Shown piece after piece: positions 43,481-53,900 of a stretch of 64,000 bases of DNA. Both the position numbers and the translations under genes were made by a program. The DNA is from Streptomyces sp. TLI_146 (GTDB lineage Bacteria > Actinomycetota > Actinomycetes > Streptomycetales > Streptomycetaceae), in contig NZ_PJMX01000001.1 of NCBI RefSeq assembly GCF_002846415.1, positions 7,254,001 through 7,318,000 on the forward strand, given 5' to 3'. Position 1 is the first letter of the stretch. Each line of letters begins with the position of its first letter. The notes below the pieces were generated by a model. That model was not told the DNA's origin. It worked only from the letters and a program-made list of their open reading frames with translations, and ran no database searches.

Positions 43481-43509
43481 AAACTACTTGCGAGTAGGGG
43501 GACGGTCAA
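43481..43509 (-). promoter_or_regulatory. Promoter TTGACC-N17-TAGTTT for the 42121-43371 gene
   Basis: On the minus strand TTGACC (43509-43504) and TAGTTT (43486-43481) are 17 bases apart, identical to the promoter of the paralogue at 39667-39695. The leader would be about 100 bases. Confidence 0.65.
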
Positions 43510-43818
43510 GGTGCGCGATATGCAAGGGTGGCGGAGGTCCCGGGCGTTACTGTTTCTTGTCACCGCGGTGAGTGCGGCCGCGCCCTTTCTTGTCTCCGCC
43601 GCACACATGCTCACCGGCGTGACAAATTCCGAAAGGGAACTGGAATGGAGAGAAAGGGGAAATGAAATCCCGGATGCGGTGAGGAATGATCCGTATCCGG
43701 TGCGCCGATCTCGTCGGTCCCGCCGGGTGATCCCGTATCCGTCCATCTGCCGCGCGGGCGCGATTGCAATATGACGGCGTGTCAGATATGACGGAACGTC
43801 AGGAAAGGTGGGGAGCCC
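43510..43818. other. Non-coding region upstream of the PUFA-like cluster
   Basis: A region with lower GC than its surroundings and no convincing gene. A frame at 43475-43774 contains a hydrophobic stretch but runs through the promoter of the 42121-43371 gene. It holds two copies of CCGTATCCG and the tandem dyads at 43772-43801. Probably the promoter region of the biosynthetic cluster. Confidence 0.5.
43772..43801. promoter_or_regulatory. Tandem operator-like dyads TGACGGCGTGTCA and TGACGGAACGTCA
   Basis: Two 13-base dyads of the form TGACG-NNN-(C/T)GTCA lie 17 bases apart (43772-43784 and 43789-43801); the second is a perfect 5-3-5 repeat and the first has one mismatch. Both sit within ATATGACGG direct repeats, 18-47 bases before the start at 43819. 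Likely site of pathway control. Confidence 0.5.
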
Positions 43819-44211
43819 ATGGGGAAGCCGGGACGGCAGGGGGCAGCGCGGCGGGGTGTGAGGCGCCCTGGCAGCCGCTCCCCGCGATCGGTAAGGTCGG
43901 CCCCGGCCGAGCGGCAGCCGGCCGCGTCGACCCGTAAGGCACCACGCTCGCCCCGGTCCTCCCCGTCGGGCGGCGCCGTCGAGAGTCCCCGCCCCACCGC
44001 ACGTCCCGGCAGCGGTACGAGTTCCGGCACCAGCGCAAGTCCCCGTATCAGCGCACGTCCCGGCAGTGGTACGAGCTCCACCAGCGGCCCGGCGCCGCAG
44101 GGCGGTCCACCCCCCGGCCGTCCGGCGCCCCCGCCGCCCCCGACCCTTCGGGGCTCTCCGCTGCCGCCACCCCCCTCGCAGCATCATCGGTCTGATTCGG
44201 AGTGTTCATGA
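43819..44211 (+). CDS. Small low-complexity protein coupled to the PUFA-like synthase gene (uncertain)
   Basis: 130 residues from ATG 43819 behind AAGGTGGGGAG. Rich in Ser, Pro, Arg and Gly with a duplicated ARPGSGTSS segment and a PPPPPP run; no recognisable domain. The case for it is its strong ribosome site, its place right after the tandem dyads, and the TGA at 44209 that overlaps the synthase ATG at 44208 by four bases, the same coupling used by later genes of the cluster. The case against is its composition, which a random GC-rich frame can also give. It may serve only to couple translation. Confidence 0.4.
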   Translation: MGKPGRQGAARRGVRRPGSRSPRSVRSAPAERQPAASTRKAPRSPRSSPSGGAVESPRPTARPGSGTSSGTSASPRISARPGSGTSSTSGPAPQGGPPPGRPAPPPPPTLRGSPLPPPPSQHHRSDSECS

Positions 44212-47200
44212 CGCCCGTAGCGCCGAACCCTGAACTTGTCATCGGAGTGAGCCCGTTGGGCCTGCCCGACCCCCGTCCGGTCGCCGAGGTCCGCCGGGCC
44301 GGCGGACTCGGAGTGCTGGATCTCGGAGCGGGCGACCGCCGCGCCAGAGAGGCACTCGCGCGCGTACGGCACTGGACGGCGGGCGCGTTCGCCGTCCGGG
44401 TCGGGCCGTACTGTGCGCTGACACCCGAGGAGGTGGCCGAGGAGTGCGGCGGCGCCCTCCCGCCCATCGTGCTACTTGCCGCCGACGCCGACTGGAAAAT
44501 CGGCCAACTGGCCGACGAATGCCGGGTGTTGGCGGAGGTCGGGGACCGGGACGAGGCGCGCCGGGCCGCGGCGGACGGCGCGTACGGGCTGGTGGCGCGC
44601 GGCAGCGAGTGTGGCGGCCGGGGCGGTGACCTCGGCACGTTCGTCCTCCTCCAGGCGCTGCTCGCCGACCCGGCGTACGACCTGCCCGTATGGGCCTGCG
44701 GGGGCATCGGCCCGCGTACGGCGGCGGCGGCCGTGGCCGGCGGCGCGGCCGGGGTCGTCCTCGACACCCAGCTGGCCCTGCTCGCCGAGTCCGGCATCGA
44801 CGACGAGGCGGCGGCGGTGCTGCGCACGGCGGACGGATCCGGGACGAGCGTCGTCGACGGCGTCCGGGTGCTGCGCAACGTCCGCACCGGCCTCGAACTC
44901 CCCTTAGGCCAGGACGGGTTCCTCGCCGCCCGGTTCGCCGACCGGTGGGGCACCGTGGCCGCGGCCGTACGTGGAGTGCGCGAGGCCATCCTCGCCGCCG
45001 TGGGCGATCCGGCCGTGGCCCGGACCCTGGCGGCGGGTTCCGCGATGGCGGACGCGCTCGGCACCCGCCTGCCGGTCGTCCAGGGCCCGATGACCCGGGT
45101 CAGCGACCGCGCGGGCTTCGCGGCGGCCGTGGCGCGCGAAGGGGCGCTGCCGATGCTGGCGCTCGCCCTGTCCGACGGCGACCAGAGCCGCGCCCTCCTT
45201 GAACGAACCCGCGACGAACTGGCCGGACGTCCCTGGGGCGTGGGCATCCTCGGCTTCGCGGACAGCCGGATCAGGGCGGAACAGCTCGCGGCCGTACGGG
45301 CGGTCCGGCCCACCCACGCGATCATCGCCGGGGGTCGCCCCTCCCAGGCGGCCGACCTGGAGGCGGTCGGCGTCAAGACGTTCCTGCACGTGCCGTCGGC
45401 CACGCTGCTCGAACAGTTCATTGACATGGGCATGCGTAAATTTGTCTTCGAAGGCGCCGAATGCGGCGGACATGTCGGACCGCGCAACAGCTTTCCGCTC
45501 TGGGAGGCGCAGTTGGCGGTGGTCGAGGAGTACGTGGCCCGCGCGCCCGGCACCGCGGGCGACTTCCAGGTGCTGCTCGCGGGCGGCATCCACGACGAGC
45601 GCTCCTCGGCCATGGCCGCCGCGCTCACCGCCCCGCTCGCCGCACGCGGCGTCGCGGTCGGCGTCCTGATGGGCACCGCCTACCTGTTCACGGCCGAGGC
45701 GGTCGAGCACGGCGCGATCCAGCCGGTCTTCCAGCGCCAGGTGATCGCCGCCGGGGCCACCGCCCTCCTGGAGAGCGCCCCGGGCCACGCCACCCGCTGC
45801 GTCGCCAGCCCGTACACCGCCGACTACGCGGCTGCCCGCGCCCGTCTGCGCGCCGACGGCACCCCCGACCGCCAGGCGTGGGAGGAGCTGGAGCGGCTGA
45901 ACATCGGGCGGCTGCGGATCGCCAGCAAGGGAGTGGAGCGGGAGGGCCCCGAGCTGCGGCCGGTCTCCGAGCAGCGCCAGCTCGACGCCGGGATGTTCAT
46001 GGCCGGTGAGGTGGCCGTGCTGCGCTCGGCGGCCACGACCGTCGGCGCGCTGCACGACGCCGTGAGCCGGGGCGCCACCGCCTTCGCCGAGCGGCGCTCG
46101 GCCGAGCTGCGCGAAGCCCTCGGCGTGTCCGAAGAGGTCGTCGAGGAGCCTGCCGCGCAGCCGCTCGACATCGCTGTCGTGGGCATGGCCTGCATGTTTC
46201 CGAAGGCCCCCGACCTGGCGACGTACTGGGCGAACGTCATCGGCGGCGTCGACGCGGTCACCGAGGTCCCCGCCGACCGCTGGGACCCGGAGATCTACCA
46301 CGACCCCACGGGCGAGCGCGCCGGTACGACCGCGTCGCGGTGGGGAGGCTTCCTGCCGCCGATCCCCTTCGACCCGTTCGCGTACGGCATCCCGCCCGCC
46401 TCGCTCGGCAGCATCGAACCCGTACAGCTGCTCGCCCTCGAAGCGGCCCGGCGGGCGCTGGAGGACGCCGGGTACGGCGAACGGCCCTTCGACCGCTCCC
46501 GTACGTCCGTGGTCTTCGGGGCGGAGTCGGGCAGCGACCTGTCCGGCGCGACCACCCTGCGCATGGTCCTGCCCGCCTATCTGGGGGAGATACCGGCCGC
46601 CGTCGAGGAGCAGCTGCCCACGCTCACCGAGGACTCCTTCCCCGGCATGCTCGCCAACGTCATCGCGGGCCGGATCGCCAACCGCCTCGACCTCGGCGGC
46701 GCCAACTACACAGTCGACGCGGCCTGCGCCTCCTCGCTCGCCGCGCTCGACGTGGCCTGCAAGGAACTCGCCTCCGGCACCAGCGAGATGGTGCTCTGCG
46801 GCGGCGCCGATCTGCACAACGGCATCAACGACTACCTGCTGTTCTCGTCGGTGCGCGCCCTCTCCCCGACCGGCCGCTCCCGTACGTTCGACGCCTCGGC
46901 CGACGGGACCGTGCTCGGCGAGGGGGTGGCCTGCGTGGCGCTGAAGCGCCTGGCCGACGCCGAGCGGGACGGCGACCGGGTCTACGCCGTGGTCAAGGGC
47001 ATCGGCAGCGCCAGCGACGGCCGCTCCCTCGGGCTCACCGCGCCCCGGCCCGAGGGCCAGCGGGCCGCGCTGGAACGGGCCTACCGGGCGGCCGGGATCC
47101 CGCCCGCCCGCGTCGGCCTTGTGGAGGCGCACGGCACCGGGACCGTGGTCGGCGACCGCACCGAACTGGCCACGCTGACCGCCGTGTTCACCGAATCGGG

Positions 47201-50200
47201 CGCGGCGCCGGGCGGCTGCGCGCTCGGCTCGGTCAAGTCCCAGCTGGGCCACACCAAGTGCGCGGCGGGCCTGGCGGGCCTGATCAAGGCGGCGATGGCC
47301 CTGCACACCGGCATCACCCCGCCCACGCTCCACCTCCAGGAGCCGAACGCGGCCTGGGACCCCGCCACCAGCCCCTTCGCCTTCCACGCCGAGGCCCGGC
47401 CGTGGGCGGCCCCGCCGGCCGAACGGGTCGCCGGGGTCAGCGCGTTCGGCTTCGGCGGCACCAACTTCCACGCGGTGCTCACCGCCCACGCCACGGACGC
47501 GCCACCGGCCCAGGGGTACGAGGAGTGGCCGGCCGAGCTGTTCCTGTTCCGGGGCGCGGACACGGCGGCGGCGGGGCGGGAGGCCCAGTGGCTGCTGGGC
47601 GAGCTGGGTGGGCCGGGCGCGGGGCTGCGGCTCCGGGACGCGGCGCTGGTGGCGGCCCGGCGCGCCGAGACGCGGCCGGGTCCGGTGCGGATCGCGGTCG
47701 TCGCGGAGAGCGTCGACGAGCTGCCCGGGCTCCTGCGGAAGGCGGCGGCAGGGGAGCGGGGACAGGGGGTGTATCTGGCGGACGGGTCCGAGCCGGGCGC
47801 TGGCTCACCCGGGACGGGCGGGCCCGGGAGCGAGGGCTTCGGGGCCGACGCCAAGGTGGCCTTCCTCTTCCCCGGCCAGGGCAGCCAGCGGCCCGGCATG
47901 CTCGCCGAGCTCCTCGTCGCCTTCCCGGAGGCCGCGCAACTCTTACGGCAGGGCGGGTCGTACGCCCACGCGCTCTATCCGCCCAAGGCCTTCGACCCGG
48001 GCGCGGCCGACCGTCAGCAGGAGACGCTGAAGGACACCAGGATGGCTCAACCGGCCCTGGGGATCGCTGGGGTGACGGTAAGTCACATTCTGGAGTGGGC
48101 AGGCGTAAGGCCCGACATGGCGGGCGGGCACTCCTACGGGGAACTGGTGGCCCTGGCCGCTGCCGGAGCCCTCACCCCCGACGCGCTGCTCGACCTGAGC
48201 GCCCGCCGGGCCGAATCGATCCTGGACTCGCTCGGGGAGGACCCCGGCACCATGGCGGCGGTCGCGGCCGCCCCCGCCGACGTGGAGCGCGTCCTCGCCG
48301 ATGCGGGGCTGACCGGCCGGGTCGTGGCGGCCAACCGCAACGGCCCCCGCCAGACCATCGTCTCCGGCCCCACCGCCCTGGTGGACGAGGCGCTGGACCA
48401 CCTCCGGGGCGCGGGACACGCCGTGCGGCGCATCCCGGTCGCCTGCGCGTTCCACAGCCCGCTGGTCGCCGGTGCGGGCGAACGGTTCGCCCCGGCCCTG
48501 GCCCGGCACCCGGTCAGGGCGCCGGAGTTCCCGGTCTGGAGCAACCGCACCGCCGCCGTCTATCCGGCCCGGCCCGAGGGCGTACGCGCCGAACTGGCCG
48601 CGCAGATCGGGTCGCCGGTGCGGTTCGCCGAGCAGGTCGAGGCGATGTACGCGGCGAGGGCGCGGATCTTCGTCGAGGCGGGGCCGGGCACGGTGCTGAC
48701 CGGCCTCGTCGGCCAGATCCTGGGCGACCGGCCGCACCTGGCACTCGCCTGCGAGCCCCGCCCCGGCGCCGGGCTGCGCGGCCTGCTGGAGTCGCTGGCG
48801 CGGCTCGCGGTCGCGGGTGTGCCGGTACGCGCCGGGCGGCTCCTCCAGGGCCGGGGCGCGGTGACGGTACGGCCGGAGCCGCCCGGCTGGACCGTGGACG
48901 GCCACCTGGTCCGCACCCGCTCCGGCGACCTGCTGCCCGGAGCCCTGCAACCGGCCCGACGGGTCAGTCTGGAGACGAACACGGTGACGCGCGACAGCCC
49001 CTCCCAGCACGACCTCATCGCGGACTTCCTGCGCACGACGCGCGAGCTGGTCGCGGCCCAACGGGACGTCCTGCTCACGCACTTGGGGGCGACGGGCGGC
49101 GCCGCGTCCCCGCCGCCGGTCCCACCCCGTACGGAATCCGTCTCCGTCGTACAGGCCCCGGTGGCGTCCGAGGAGGCCCCGCAGCCGGTCGTCGTCGACA
49201 TCGAGCAGGCCGTGCTCACCGTCATCAGCGAACGCACCGGCTATCCGGTCGACATGATCGAGCCCGATCTGGACCTCGAAGCGGACCTGAGCATCGACTC
49301 CATCAAGCGCACCGAGATCGTCGGAGAGCTGGCCCGCCACCTCGCGGGGACCCGCACCTTCGATGACGCGGAGATGGAGGAGCTCTCCCGGGCCCGTACG
49401 GTCGCCGCGATCACGGCGTGGATCACCGGGCACGAGACACAGGCCGGGCCCGAGTCCGGGCCCGCGATCGCCGCACCCGAACCCGAGCCCGTCCGGGGCG
49501 TCGCCCCGCGCCGCTTCCTCCTGGAGGAGACGCCTCTCGACGTGCCCGCCACGCCACCGGACGCCGACCTCCACGGCAGGCGCTTCGCCCTGCTCGGCGG
49601 CGGTGCGACCGCCGAGGAGCTGGCGGCCCGGCTGCGGGAGCGGGGCGCGCAGGCCGTCGCGTACGACACCGACCGCAGGCTCGACCCGGCCGACGGCCCC
49701 CTCGACGGGGTCTTCCACCTGGGAGCCATGGCCCCGTCCAGCGGTGGCGAGGCGCTGCTCCCCGGGGCCTTCGAGGTCTTCCGGGCCGCACTGCGCCTCG
49801 GACCCCGGTGGCTGATCTGCGGCAGGACCGCGCCCGGCGCCGCAGAGGACGCGGGGGCGGGGCTGCACGGGCTGTTCCGGACCATCGGGCGGGAGTACGG
49901 CGACATCGCCGCCCGCGTCGTCGACCTGGACCCGGCGGCCACCGCCGCGCGGCGGGCCGACTTCCTGCTGGCCGAGCTGTACGCAGAGGACCGCGCCCCC
50001 GTCGTGGTGCGCACCGATGCCGGGCGGTACGGGTACGAGCTCGTGGAGCGCGCCCTCGGCGGGCTGGCGCGGACCGGTGCGGGGCCCGCCGGGGACGGGG
50101 CCGCCGAAGCGGCGGCGCTCGGGCTCGACCGGGACTCCGTCGTCGTACTCGCCGGAGGCGCGCGCGGCATCACCGCCGACGTCGCCCTGGCGCTCGCGGC

Positions 50201-50972
50201 GGCCTCCCACTGCCGCATCGAGCTCTTGGGCAGGACCCCGCTGCCCACCGGGCCCGAGGACCCGGAGCTGGCGGGCGCCGCCGACGCGGCCGCGCTGCGG
50301 GCGCTGCTCGCCGCCCGGGGGGACCTGGCCCCCGCCGCGATCGAGCGCGAGGTGAGGAACGTCCTCGCGGGCCGCGAAGTCACCCACACCCTCGACCGGT
50401 TGGAGCGCCTCGGCAGCCCCGCCGCGTACCGCGTCGCCGACATGTGCGACGGCGGGGCCGTGGCCCAGGCCGTCAAGGAGATCCAGGCCGAACACGGGCG
50501 CATCGACGTGGTCGTGTACGCGGCGGGCGTGATCGAGGACCGGCTCATCGAGGAGAAGGACCCCGAGTCGTTCCGGCGGGTGTACGCGACGAAGGCGGAC
50601 GGCGCCCGCGCCCTGCTCGACGCCGCGTCCCAACTGCCCCACGGCCCCGGGACGGCCGTCCTGTTCGGCAGTGTCTCCGCCGTCCTCGGCAACCGGGGGC
50701 AGAGCGACTACGCCGCCGCCAACGACGCGCTCGCGCAACTCGGCGAGCGGTGGGCGCGGCGCACCGGGCGGCGGGCGCTGACCGTGCACTGGGGGCCGTG
50801 GGCGCCGTCCGCGGTGCACGGCGGCATGGTCACCCCGCACCTTGCCCGCGAGTACGCGCGGCGTGGTGTCGCCCTCATCGACCGCGAGGAGGGCGCGCTC
50901 GCCCTGCTCCGGGAGCTGGCCTGGGGCGACGCGTCGACCACGTCCGTGGTCTACACGGCGTCGGGTTGGTGA
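44208..50972 (+). CDS. PUFA-synthase-like megasynthase: NPD enoyl reductase-KS-AT-ACP-KR
   Basis: 2254 residues from ATG 44208, GGAG five bases upstream. Order: a TIM-barrel-like half (about 5-270, SECGGRGGDLG and PVWACGGIGPR); a nitronate-monooxygenase-type flavin domain (about 280-620, EGAECGGHVGPRNSF and VLLAGGIHDERSS) like the PfaD enoyl reductase; KS (about 653-1092) with Cys840 in DAACASS, EAHGTGT and GHTKCAAG; AT (about 1213-1540) with GHSYGE (Ser1309) and FPGQGSQ; one ACP with Ser1698 in LSIDSIKR; KR (about 1975-2240) with GGARGIT and Tyr2168 in SDYAAAN. All catalytic residues look intact. With the next protein it can do iterative chain building with reduction, dehydration and enoyl reduction. 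Fusion of the PfaD-type domain to the N-terminus differs from marine Pfa systems, where it is separate. Confidence 0.93.
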   Translation: MTPVAPNPELVIGVSPLGLPDPRPVAEVRRAGGLGVLDLGAGDRRAREALARVRHWTAGAFAVRVGPYCALTPEEVAEECGGALPPIVLLAADADWKIGQLADECRVLAEVGDRDEARRAAADGAYGLVARGSECGGRGGDLGTFVLLQALLADPAYDLPVWACGGIGPRTAAAAVAGGAAGVVLDTQLALLAESGIDDEAAAVLRTADGSGTSVVDGVRVLRNVRTGLELPLGQDGFLAARFADRWGTVAAAVRGVREAILAAVGDPAVARTLAAGSAMADALGTRLPVVQGPMTRVSDRAGFAAAVAREGALPMLALALSDGDQSRALLERTRDELAGRPWGVGILGFADSRIRAEQLAAVRAVRPTHAIIAGGRPSQAADLEAVGVKTFLHVPSATLLEQFIDMGMRKFVFEGAECGGHVGPRNSFPLWEAQLAVVEEYVARAPGTAGDFQVLLAGGIHDERSSAMAAALTAPLAARGVAVGVLMGTAYLFTAEAVEHGAIQPVFQRQVIAAGATALLESAPGHATRCVASPYTADYAAARARLRADGTPDRQAWEELERLNIGRLRIASKGVEREGPELRPVSEQRQLDAGMFMAGEVAVLRSAATTVGALHDAVSRGATAFAERRSAELREALGVSEEVVEEPAAQPLDIAVVGMACMFPKAPDLATYWANVIGGVDAVTEVPADRWDPEIYHDPTGERAGTTASRWGGFLPPIPFDPFAYGIPPASLGSIEPVQLLALEAARRALEDAGYGERPFDRSRTSVVFGAESGSDLSGATTLRMVLPAYLGEIPAAVEEQLPTLTEDSFPGMLANVIAGRIANRLDLGGANYTVDAACASSLAALDVACKELASGTSEMVLCGGADLHNGINDYLLFSSVRALSPTGRSRTFDASADGTVLGEGVACVALKRLADAERDGDRVYAVVKGIGSASDGRSLGLTAPRPEGQRAALERAYRAAGIPPARVGLVEAHGTGTVVGDRTELATLTAVFTESGAAPGGCALGSVKSQLGHTKCAAGLAGLIKAAMALHTGITPPTLHLQEPNAAWDPATSPFAFHAEARPWAAPPAERVAGVSAFGFGGTNFHAVLTAHATDAPPAQGYEEWPAELFLFRGADTAAAGREAQWLLGELGGPGAGLRLRDAALVAARRAETRPGPVRIAVVAESVDELPGLLRKAAAGERGQGVYLADGSEPGAGSPGTGGPGSEGFGADAKVAFLFPGQGSQRPGMLAELLVAFPEAAQLLRQGGSYAHALYPPKAFDPGAADRQQETLKDTRMAQPALGIAGVTVSHILEWAGVRPDMAGGHSYGELVALAAAGALTPDALLDLSARRAESILDSLGEDPGTMAAVAAAPADVERVLADAGLTGRVVAANRNGPRQTIVSGPTALVDEALDHLRGAGHAVRRIPVACAFHSPLVAGAGERFAPALARHPVRAPEFPVWSNRTAAVYPARPEGVRAELAAQIGSPVRFAEQVEAMYAARARIFVEAGPGTVLTGLVGQILGDRPHLALACEPRPGAGLRGLLESLARLAVAGVPVRAGRLLQGRGAVTVRPEPPGWTVDGHLVRTRSGDLLPGALQPARRVSLETNTVTRDSPSQHDLIADFLRTTRELVAAQRDVLLTHLGATGGAASPPPVPPRTESVSVVQAPVASEEAPQPVVVDIEQAVLTVISERTGYPVDMIEPDLDLEADLSIDSIKRTEIVGELARHLAGTRTFDDAEMEELSRARTVAAITAWITGHETQAGPESGPAIAAPEPEPVRGVAPRRFLLEETPLDVPATPPDADLHGRRFALLGGGATAEELAARLRERGAQAVAYDTDRRLDPADGPLDGVFHLGAMAPSSGGEALLPGAFEVFRAALRLGPRWLICGRTAPGAAEDAGAGLHGLFRTIGREYGDIAARVVDLDPAATAARRADFLLAELYAEDRAPVVVRTDAGRYGYELVERALGGLARTGAGPAGDGAAEAAALGLDRDSVVVLAGGARGITADVALALAAASHCRIELLGRTPLPTGPEDPELAGAADAAALRALLAARGDLAPAAIEREVRNVLAGREVTHTLDRLERLGSPAAYRVADMCDGGAVAQAVKEIQAEHGRIDVVVYAAGVIEDRLIEEKDPESFRRVYATKADGARALLDAASQLPHGPGTAVLFGSVSAVLGNRGQSDYAAANDALAQLGERWARRTGRRALTVHWGPWAPSAVHGGMVTPHLAREYARRGVALIDREEGALALLRELAWGDASTTSVVYTASGW

Positions 50973-50973
50973 C

Positions 50974-53900
50974 ATGACCGCCGAGACGTCACGGGCAACG
51001 GATATGAGGGGGCGTCAAGTCCCCGTCGCCATCGTCGGCATGGCCGTCCTGCTGCCCGGCGCCGGGGACCTGGACGCGTACTGGCGCAACCTCGTCGACG
51101 GCGTCGACGCCGTACGGGAGGTGCCCGAGGGGCGCTGGGACCCGGTCTACTACCGGCCCGGCGACCCGGGCGGCGCCGCCGACCGGATCTACTGCCGGCG
51201 CGGCGGCTTCGTGGACGGCCTCGCCGAGGTCGACGCCGCCCGCTTCGGCATCATGCCGAACTCCGTCGCGGGCACCGAGCCCGACCAGCTCATCGCGCTG
51301 TCGGTCGCGGCCCGGGCCCTCGCGGACGCGGGCGGCGAGGAGCGGCTGCCCGAGCGCGGCCGGGTCGGGGTGGTCCTCGGCCGGGGCGGCTACCTCAACC
51401 CGGGCCTCGTCCGCCTCGACCAACGGGTGCGTACGGCCCACCAGTTGACGCGGATCCTGGGCGAGCTGCTGCCCCACCTCGCCCCGGACCAGCTCGACCG
51501 GGTGCGGGCCGCCTTCACCGAGACGCTGGGACCCGAGCACCCGGAGTCGGCCATCGGGCTCGTCCCCAACCTGGCGGCGTCCCGCGTCGCCAACCGCCTG
51601 GACCTGCGGGGCCCGGCGTACACGGTGGACGCGGCCTGCGCGTCCTCGCTCATCGCGGTGGACCAGGCGGTGGGCGAACTGGCCTCGGGCCGCTGCGACC
51701 TGATGCTCGCGGGCGGCGTCCACCACTGCCACGACATCACCCTGTGGAGCGTCTTCGCCCAGCTCCGCGCCCTCTCGCCGAGCCAGCGCAGCCGCCCCTT
51801 CCACGCGGCCGCCGACGGCATCCTCATCGGCGAGGGCACCGGCGTCGTCGTCCTCAAGCGCCTCGCGGACGCCGAACGCGACGGCGACCGCGTGTACGCG
51901 GTGATCCGTGGCACCGGCGTCGCGGGCGACGGCCGCGCCGCCACTCTGCTGAACCCCGACCCGGGCGGCCAGACCCGCGCGGTCCGCCAGGCCTGGCGGG
52001 CGGCGGGCCTCGACCCCCGCGACCCCGGATCCCTCGGCCTCCTGGAGGCGCACGGCACCGGCACCCCGGCGGGCGACACGGCCGAACTGGCCACGCTGGC
52101 CGAGGTTTTCGGGCCCGGCGCGGACGGCGCGGACGCGCCCGTCATCGGCTCGGTGAAGTCGATGATCGGCCACTGCATGCCCGCGGCGGGCGTCGCCGGA
52201 CTGGTGAAGGCGGCCCTCGCCGTGCACCACGCGACCCTGCTGCCGACCCTGCACTGCGATGACCCGCACCCCGCCCTCGCCCGCACCCGCTTCCGCCCGG
52301 CGGCGGCCGCCCGGCCGTGGGAGGGGCCGCTGCGCCGGGCCGCCGTCAACGCCTTCGGCTTCGGCGGGATCAACGCCCATGTGGTCCTGGAGCAGGCGCC
52401 GGGAGCCGTGCCCGCCCGGCGCCGGGCGGCCGTGCGCGAACCGGAGCGCGTGCTGCGCCTGTCCGCAGACACCGTGGAGTGCCTGGCGCGGGCCCTGGAC
52501 GCGGACGACGCGACGGTACGGGAGCGGGGCGCCGCCCCGTACGCGCGAGACACGCTCACGGCCCGGCTCGGCATCGTCGACCCGACCGCCAAACGGCTGG
52601 CGCTCGCCCGCCGTGCGGTGGCCCAGGGCCGCCCGTGGCGCGGCCGCAGCGATGTGTGGTTCGCCCCGCACCCGCTGCTCGGGGAGGCGGGCGGGGGCAA
52701 GGTGGCGTTCGTCTTCCCCGGCCTGGAGGCCGAGTTCGCGCCCCGGGTGGACGAGGTGGCCAAGCACTACGGGCTGCGGCTGCCGGGCCGTACGTACACC
52801 GAGGCGACCGACGTCGCCCGGCACGGGCTCGGCGTGCTCCGCGTCGGCCGGGTCCTCGACGAGGCCCTGCGCGCGCTCGGCGTCCGGCCCGACGCCGTCG
52901 CCGGACACAGCGTCGGGGAGTGGGCGGCGATGATCGCGGGCGGCATGTTCGCGGCCGACAAGGCGGACGCCTTCTTCGCCTCCTTCGACCCGGACTCGCT
53001 CCGGGTGCCGGGCCTGGCGTTCGCCGCGATCGGCGCACCTGCGGCCCGGGTGAGCGAGGCGCTCGCCGACTGGCCGGACCTGGTCCTCTCGCACGACAAC
53101 TCGCCCGGCCAGTCGATGGTGTGCGGCCCGGAGGCTCCCGTAGAGGAGTTCGCGGCGAAGCTCCGGGCCGAGCGCGTGATCTGCCAGGTGCTCCCGTTCC
53201 GCTCCGGCTTCCACACACCCATGCTCGCTCCGTATCTGGGCCCGATGAAGCGGGGCGTGGACGCCGCGGAGATCCTTCCGCAGCGGGTCCCGGTCTGGTC
53301 CGGCACCACGGCGGCCCCGTTCCCGGCCGACCCCGACGGGGTCCGCGCCCTGTTCGTCCGCCACCTCCTGGAACCGGTACGGTTCCGGCCGCTCGTCGAC
53401 GCCCTGTACGCGGCGGGCTTCCGCGCCTTCGTCCAGGTGGGCACGGGCCGTCTGACGTCGCTGATCGACGACACCCTCAAGACCCGCGACCACCTCACGC
53501 TCTCCGCCAACTCGCCCCGGCGCGGGGGGCTGGCACAGCTGTTGCGGGTGGAGACGGGGCTGTGGGCGGAGGGGTACGCGCTGTCGCCCGCCCGGCCGGT
53601 CGGGGCGCGCTCCTCCGCCGCCGCCCCGATTCCCCTCGACCTGGGGGCGGCGCTGGTTGCCCTGGACCCTCGCCGGGTGGAGGAGTTACGTGCGGAGCTG
53701 AGCCCTCGTACCGAGGTACGGGCCGAACACCGCCTATCAGCAGGCGTGTTGGGGGCGTCGCTCACCCCGCACCACCCCGTCGCGGCAGAGCTCGACGCGC
53801 TGATGCGGGAGACGGCGGACAGTGTCGCGGCGGTACTGGAGGCGGCGGGCCCGCCCCCCGAGCCCGAGCCCGAGCCCGAGTCCGATCGCGAGCACCGCAC

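Noticed and set aside
43475..43774. 99-residue frame with a hydrophobic stretch
   Set aside because: It overlaps the promoter of the 42121-43371 gene, has lower GC and no ribosome site, and shows no family features.
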